Positions 6,363-8,708 of a DNA stretch of 8,708 nucleotides are shown one piece after another. Positions within the stretch are counted from its first letter, which is position 1; each line of letters begins with the position of its first letter. A model generated the notes under the pieces. That model ran no database searches. It was not told the DNA's origin and was given only the letters and a program-made list of their open reading frames with translations. The DNA is from Treponema sp. (GTDB lineage: Bacteria > Spirochaetota > Spirochaetia > Treponematales > Breznakiellaceae): assembly GCA_031276685.1 (NCBI GenBank), contig JAISMQ010000156.1, positions 1 through 8,708 on the forward strand. The letters run 5' to 3'. The translations under genes were made by a program, and so were the position numbers.

Positions 6363-6979
6363 GCGGCGTGCGTGCCGGCGGCCCTTCCCCGCTGAACTGC
6401 CTTATTACCGGGGTCGGCGGCCAGGGGACCGTGCTGCTCTCCCGGCTTATCGGGGAGGCGGCTATCGCGAAGGGCCTGGACCTGCGGGGCTCGGAGACCA
6501 TCGGCATGGCCCAGCGGGGGGGCTCCGTGGTCAGCCATCTGAGGATCGGGCCGGGGTGCTTTTCCCCGCTGATCCCGCCGGGGAAGGCGGATCTTATTAT
6601 CGCCTTTGAGTGCGCCGAGGCGCTTAGGGTGCTGCCCTTTCTGGCCCCTGCGGGAAACATGATCGCCCTGGACCGCGTCCTTGCCGCCGCTTCCCCGCCG
6701 GGGGCGGCCCACAGCGCGGAGGGGATCGTTGCCCGCCTGGCGGAGGCCCTGGGGGGGCGGCTTACGGTGGTTTCCTGGGAAGCGCTCTTAAAACGCTGCG
6801 GCAGCCCCAGGGTAAGCAACGTGGCCCTGCTGGGCGCCGCCATTGGCAGGGGTCTTTTGCCCTTCAGCCTTGACGAAGCCGCCGCCGTGCTAAAAACGCG
6901 GATCCCGCCGCAGTACCTGGACATGAACCTTGAGGCCCTGCGTAACGGGCTCCGGGAGACCGCGCGCGACATTGCGTAA
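6359..6979 (+). CDS. iorB: Indolepyruvate:ferredoxin oxidoreductase, beta subunit
   Basis: A 206-residue small subunit of the pyruvate/2-oxoacid:ferredoxin oxidoreductase gamma family, which completes the IOR enzyme with IorA. The Rossmann-like opening is I-T-G-V-G-G-Q-G-T-V-L-L-S-R-L-I-G (residues 16-32), followed by the conserved G-M-A-Q-R-G-G-S-V-V-S-H (49-60) and later V-S-N-V-A-L-L-G-A. These are the hallmarks of IorB. I chose GTG at 6359: its GTGA overlaps the iorA TGA by 4 bases, a classic coupling arrangement, with a G-rich stretch about 8 bases upstream. An in-frame ATG at 6305 would add 18 residues that lie within the iorA ferredoxin motif and do not resemble IorB; GTG at 6368 is a less likely alternative. 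Length is close to family norm. Expression is presumably tied 1:1 to IorA. Confidence 0.93.
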   Translation: MSGVRAGGPSPLNCLITGVGGQGTVLLSRLIGEAAIAKGLDLRGSETIGMAQRGGSVVSHLRIGPGCFSPLIPPGKADLIIAFECAEALRVLPFLAPAGNMIALDRVLAAASPPGAAHSAEGIVARLAEALGGRLTVVSWEALLKRCGSPRVSNVALLGAAIGRGLLPFSLDEAAAVLKTRIPPQYLDMNLEALRNGLRETARDIA

Positions 6980-6981
6980 CC

Positions 6982-7033
6982 CGCAGCCAGACCGGGGGCG
7001 TCCTGGCAATCCGAGCGGGGCTGCGTATATTTT
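6982..7033 (+). terminator. Possible iorAB terminator with a long loop
   Basis: CGCAGCC (6982-6988) pairs exactly with GGCTGCG (7019-7025). After a 3-base bulge on the left arm, three more pairs form (6992-6994 with 7016-7018). The U-rich run TATATTTT (7026-7033) follows at once. The loop is long, so the call is tentative. The same T-rich bases form the -10 of the marC-family promoter candidate. Confidence 0.35.
7003..7031 (+). promoter_or_regulatory. Candidate promoter of the MarC-family gene
   Basis: CTGGCA (7003-7008, 4 of 6 matches) and TATATT (7026-7031, 5 of 6) are 17 bases apart. The -10 ends 8 bases before the ATG at 7040, so transcription would start within about 3 bases of the start codon. 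No Shine-Dalgarno sequence is present between iorB and this gene. As at argA, this suggests a leaderless or nearly leaderless message. Confidence 0.45.
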
Positions 7034-7039
7034 AGAAAC

Positions 7040-7672
7040 ATGGAACATGGTTTTTTTCAGATACTTTTGACCGTCCTTATCGTCATGGACCCCATCGGCA
7101 TTATCCCGTATTATCTAAGCCTTACCGCCCCCTACGATGAAAAAACACGGAACAGCATCGTTGTTAAGGCCATCCTTTTTGCCGCCCTGGTCCTGGGAAT
7201 ATTCCTGGCGGGCGGGAAATTCATCCTCGATTTTTTCAGCATCAAGCCGGGGGCCTTTTACATTTCCGGGGGGATCCTCTTTTTCCTTATCGCGTTCGAG
7301 ATGATCAACTCCCGGCCCCGGACCACCAGGGTGCCGCCTCCGGGGGAGGAAGAGTCTCCGGGCAGTTTTGTGGCCCTTTTCCCCCTGGCCATTCCCATGA
7401 TAGCGGGGCCCGGGCTTCTCTCGGTGATAATGACCTACGTTACCAGCGGCAATTCCTGGATCTCTTCGGCGTTTGTCCTGGTTCCCGCCCTGCTTATCGG
7501 CCTGCTGTGCATGTTCGCGGTCCTCCGGGCAAGCGCCCTTATCCTCCGGGTCCTTGGCACCGTAGGCATATTCGTGATGGAAAAAATAATGGGGCTTATC
7601 CTGGCCGGGTTCGCGGTCCAGCTTATCTACAACGGCCTGGTCTCTTTGGGGATTGTAAGTCTTGCTAATTAG
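7040..7672 (+). CDS. MarC-family integral membrane protein (UPF0056)
   Basis: This 210-residue, very hydrophobic protein has about six membrane spans and the usual MarC/YchE length. Family signatures are visible: M-D-P-I-G-I-I-P-Y-Y-L-S-L (16-28), the repeat-related P-L-A-I-P-M-I-A-G-P-G-L-L-S-V (115-129), and near the end L-G-T-V-G-I-F-V-M-E-K-I-M-G-L-I-L-A-G-F-A-V-Q-L-I-Y-N-G-L (172-200). A polar, charged loop at about 91-108 separates the two halves, consistent with the internal duplication known for this family. The biochemical role of MarC proteins is not established; the early link to multiple antibiotic resistance in E. coli was not upheld. The ATG has no Shine-Dalgarno sequence but lies immediately after a promoter-like element. 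A small membrane-protein gene starts 15 bases after its stop and is probably cotranscribed. Confidence 0.92.
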   Translation: MEHGFFQILLTVLIVMDPIGIIPYYLSLTAPYDEKTRNSIVVKAILFAALVLGIFLAGGKFILDFFSIKPGAFYISGGILFFLIAFEMINSRPRTTRVPPPGEEESPGSFVALFPLAIPMIAGPGLLSVIMTYVTSGNSWISSAFVLVPALLIGLLCMFAVLRASALILRVLGTVGIFVMEKIMGLILAGFAVQLIYNGLVSLGIVSLAN

Positions 7673-7687
7673 GCCGAAAATATAACG

Positions 7688-7927
7688 ATGTCCAACGAGC
7701 TTTTCGATGTCCTGATCCAGGTGATCAAATCCTGGGAGGTTCTGGCGGTTACCGGCGTACTGATCCTCTACTTCTTTTTGGTTTCTTACGCGGCCCGCAG
7801 CCACCAGCGGCCCGGTTCTCCGGCCCGGACTACCGGGGGGGGCAAGGCGAAGAAGGCGCCCGCCCTCAGCGGGGAGCCGGACGTGGAAACTACCGAAGGC
7901 GACGACCTGGGCCTGACGGAAGAGTGA
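7688..7927 (+). CDS. Small single-span membrane protein of unknown function
   Basis: I do not recognise this 79-residue protein. Residues 1-16 look amphipathic. Residues about 17-35 (W-E-V-L-A-V-T-G-V-L-I-L-Y-F-F-L-V-S-Y) form one clear membrane span. A basic stretch follows (A-A-R-S-H-Q-R-P, then G-G-G-K-A-K-K), and the tail is acidic (E-T-T-E-G-D-D-L-G-L-T-E-E). The positive charges after the span predict a cytoplasmic C-terminus. The start at 7688 has no Shine-Dalgarno sequence, only an A/T-rich TATAAC before it. It begins 15 bases after the MarC-family gene, so cotranscription is likely, and its last 38 bp overlap the end of the convergent recQ gene. A real span with an ordered charge pattern and codon use like its neighbours support it as a gene; its role is unknown. 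Confidence 0.7.
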   Translation: MSNELFDVLIQVIKSWEVLAVTGVLILYFFLVSYAARSHQRPGSPARTTGGGKAKKAPALSGEPDVETTEGDDLGLTEE

Positions 7928-8708
7928 TCTTCCCCTTCCACAGGGGATTCCGCACGATACGCAGTTTTTTTAACCTGATCAGTTCTTCCAGCACCAGTTT
8001 TACTTCCCCTGCGGACCAGCCGAACTGTTCCATGTCCCCCAGGCAGGCCGCCGCCTCTTCCAGACTGTAGGCCCGCAGGTTGTGCCTGACAAAGTACAGG
8101 ATCCCTGTTTCTTCGCGTAGTTCCGGCCGGGCACTGCCATCACAGATGTCGCAGCAGTTCTCCGGCGGCCTTTCCCCGCTCCCCTGGTAGTCCAGCAGGG
8201 AGAGCAGGGTTTCCCTGCGGCAGTTCGCGGTGTTTCTGGCGTAGTCCAGGAGGTCCCCGATCCGCCGCCGCGCCCGTTCGTCCCCGGCGCGTTCCAACTG
8301 CCGCTGGTCCTCCGGCCCCCAGAGCAGGTATGCCCGGGAAAGCTTTCCGTCCCGCCCCGCCCGGCCCGATTCCTGCAGGTAGGCCTCCACCGACGGGGGG
8401 CAGTCCCGGTGGATAACGGTGCGAATGTCCGCCTTGTCGACGCCCATGCCGTAGGCGCGGGTCGCCGTCAGCACGGCCTGGGGGTTGCCGAAAAACCACT
8501 GTTCCACTGCGGTCTTCTCGTCCCGGGAAAGCCCCGCGTGGTAAAACCGTATCTCCCGCCCCAGGGGCCTGTCGGCAAAGCTTTCCCGCAGGTAGCGGGC
8601 CAGCTTTTCGGTCCCGCCCCGCGAGGAACAAAACACGATGGCGGGCAGATCGTTGCGGCTGATAAGGTCCCGCACCGCCAGGTTCCTGAGTACGCAGCCC
8701 TGGGCCGC
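7890..8708 (-). CDS. recQ: RecQ-type ATP-dependent DNA helicase (C-terminal part, runs off the window)
   Basis: The reading frame is open to the right edge (A-A-Q-G-C-V-L-R-N-L-A and onward), so this is the last 272 residues of a longer gene. The second RecA-like helicase lobe is present: A-I-V-F-C-S-S-R-G-G-T-E (motif IV), T-A-T-R-A-Y-G-M-G-V-D-K-A-D-I-R-T-V-I-H (motif V), and S-V-E-A-Y-L-Q-E-S-G-R-A-G-R-D-G (motif VI with the arginine finger). A RecQ zinc-binding segment follows (N-C-R-R-E-T-L-L and E-N-C-C-D-I-C-D), then a winged-helix-like stretch, and the protein ends without an HRDC domain. The zinc motif has two adjacent cysteines where C-x2-C is usual. RecQ unwinds DNA 3' to 5' in recombinational repair. 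The gene is convergent with the small membrane-protein gene and overlaps it by 38 bp. The ATPase lobe (Walker A and B) is outside the window and cannot be judged. Confidence 0.92.
   Translation of the reverse strand, partial: AAQGCVLRNLAVRDLISRNDLPAIVFCSSRGGTEKLARYLRESFADRPLGREIRFYHAGLSRDEKTAVEQWFFGNPQAVLTATRAYGMGVDKADIRTVIHRDCPPSVEAYLQESGRAGRDGKLSRAYLLWGPEDQRQLERAGDERARRRIGDLLDYARNTANCRRETLLSLLDYQGSGERPPENCCDICDGSARPELREETGILYFVRHNLRAYSLEEAAACLGDMEQFGWSAGEVKLVLEELIRLKKLRIVRNPLWKGKITLPSGPGRRLR

Noticed and set aside
7681..7686. TATAAC as a -10 for the small membrane-protein gene
   Set aside because: It lies one base before the ATG, so transcription would start inside the gene, and no -35 is found at proper spacing; readthrough from the MarC-family gene is simpler.

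Overview
The window looks like a chromosomal segment of a treponeme-like spirochaete, possibly a termite-gut or free-living member of the Treponema/Breznakiellaceae group. This placement is inferred from protein style: an LplABC-type sugar transporter whose binding protein has a signal peptide running into an Ala-Gly-Gly, Ser/Gln-rich linker, plus a fermentative indolepyruvate oxidoreductase. No rRNA or other decisive marker is present. No phage, insertion sequence, CRISPR array, tRNA or rRNA is visible, and every stretch longer than about 130 bases is covered by a gene.

Positions 1-2843 (+) hold the end of a carbohydrate ABC-importer operon: the C-terminus of one CUT1 permease, a complete second permease, and the solute-binding protein. 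There is no ATPase gene, so a shared ATPase encoded elsewhere is likely. By eye this part is near 50% G+C, clearly lower than the rest. Positions 2896-4230 (-) encode ArgA, a two-domain N-acetylglutamate synthase, convergent with the transporter operon. A 125-bp divergent intergenic region follows, with a possible leaderless argA promoter and a perfect 10-bp inverted repeat in front of the next operon.

Positions 4356-6979 (+) encode iorA and iorB, the two subunits of indolepyruvate:ferredoxin oxidoreductase, coupled through a 4-base GTGA overlap and very G+C-rich. IorA carries an in-frame 15-bp tandem repeat in the linker after its N-terminal domain. Positions 7040-7672 (+) encode a MarC-family membrane protein. 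It is followed after 15 bases by a 79-residue single-span membrane protein of unknown role, whose 3' end overlaps by 38 bp the convergent 3' end of a recQ-type helicase gene that runs off the right edge.

Functionally this is a mosaic: sugar uptake, committed arginine biosynthesis, ferredoxin-linked catabolism of aromatic 2-oxo acids, membrane proteins and DNA repair. I see no convincing new multi-gene system. The most interesting signals are regulatory (two promoter-like sites placed so close to ATG that the transcripts would be leaderless, and a strong dyad in the iorAB leader) and small protein oddities (the IorA repeat, a compressed RecQ zinc motif, and a binding-protein signal peptide with Gly where a lipobox Cys might stand).
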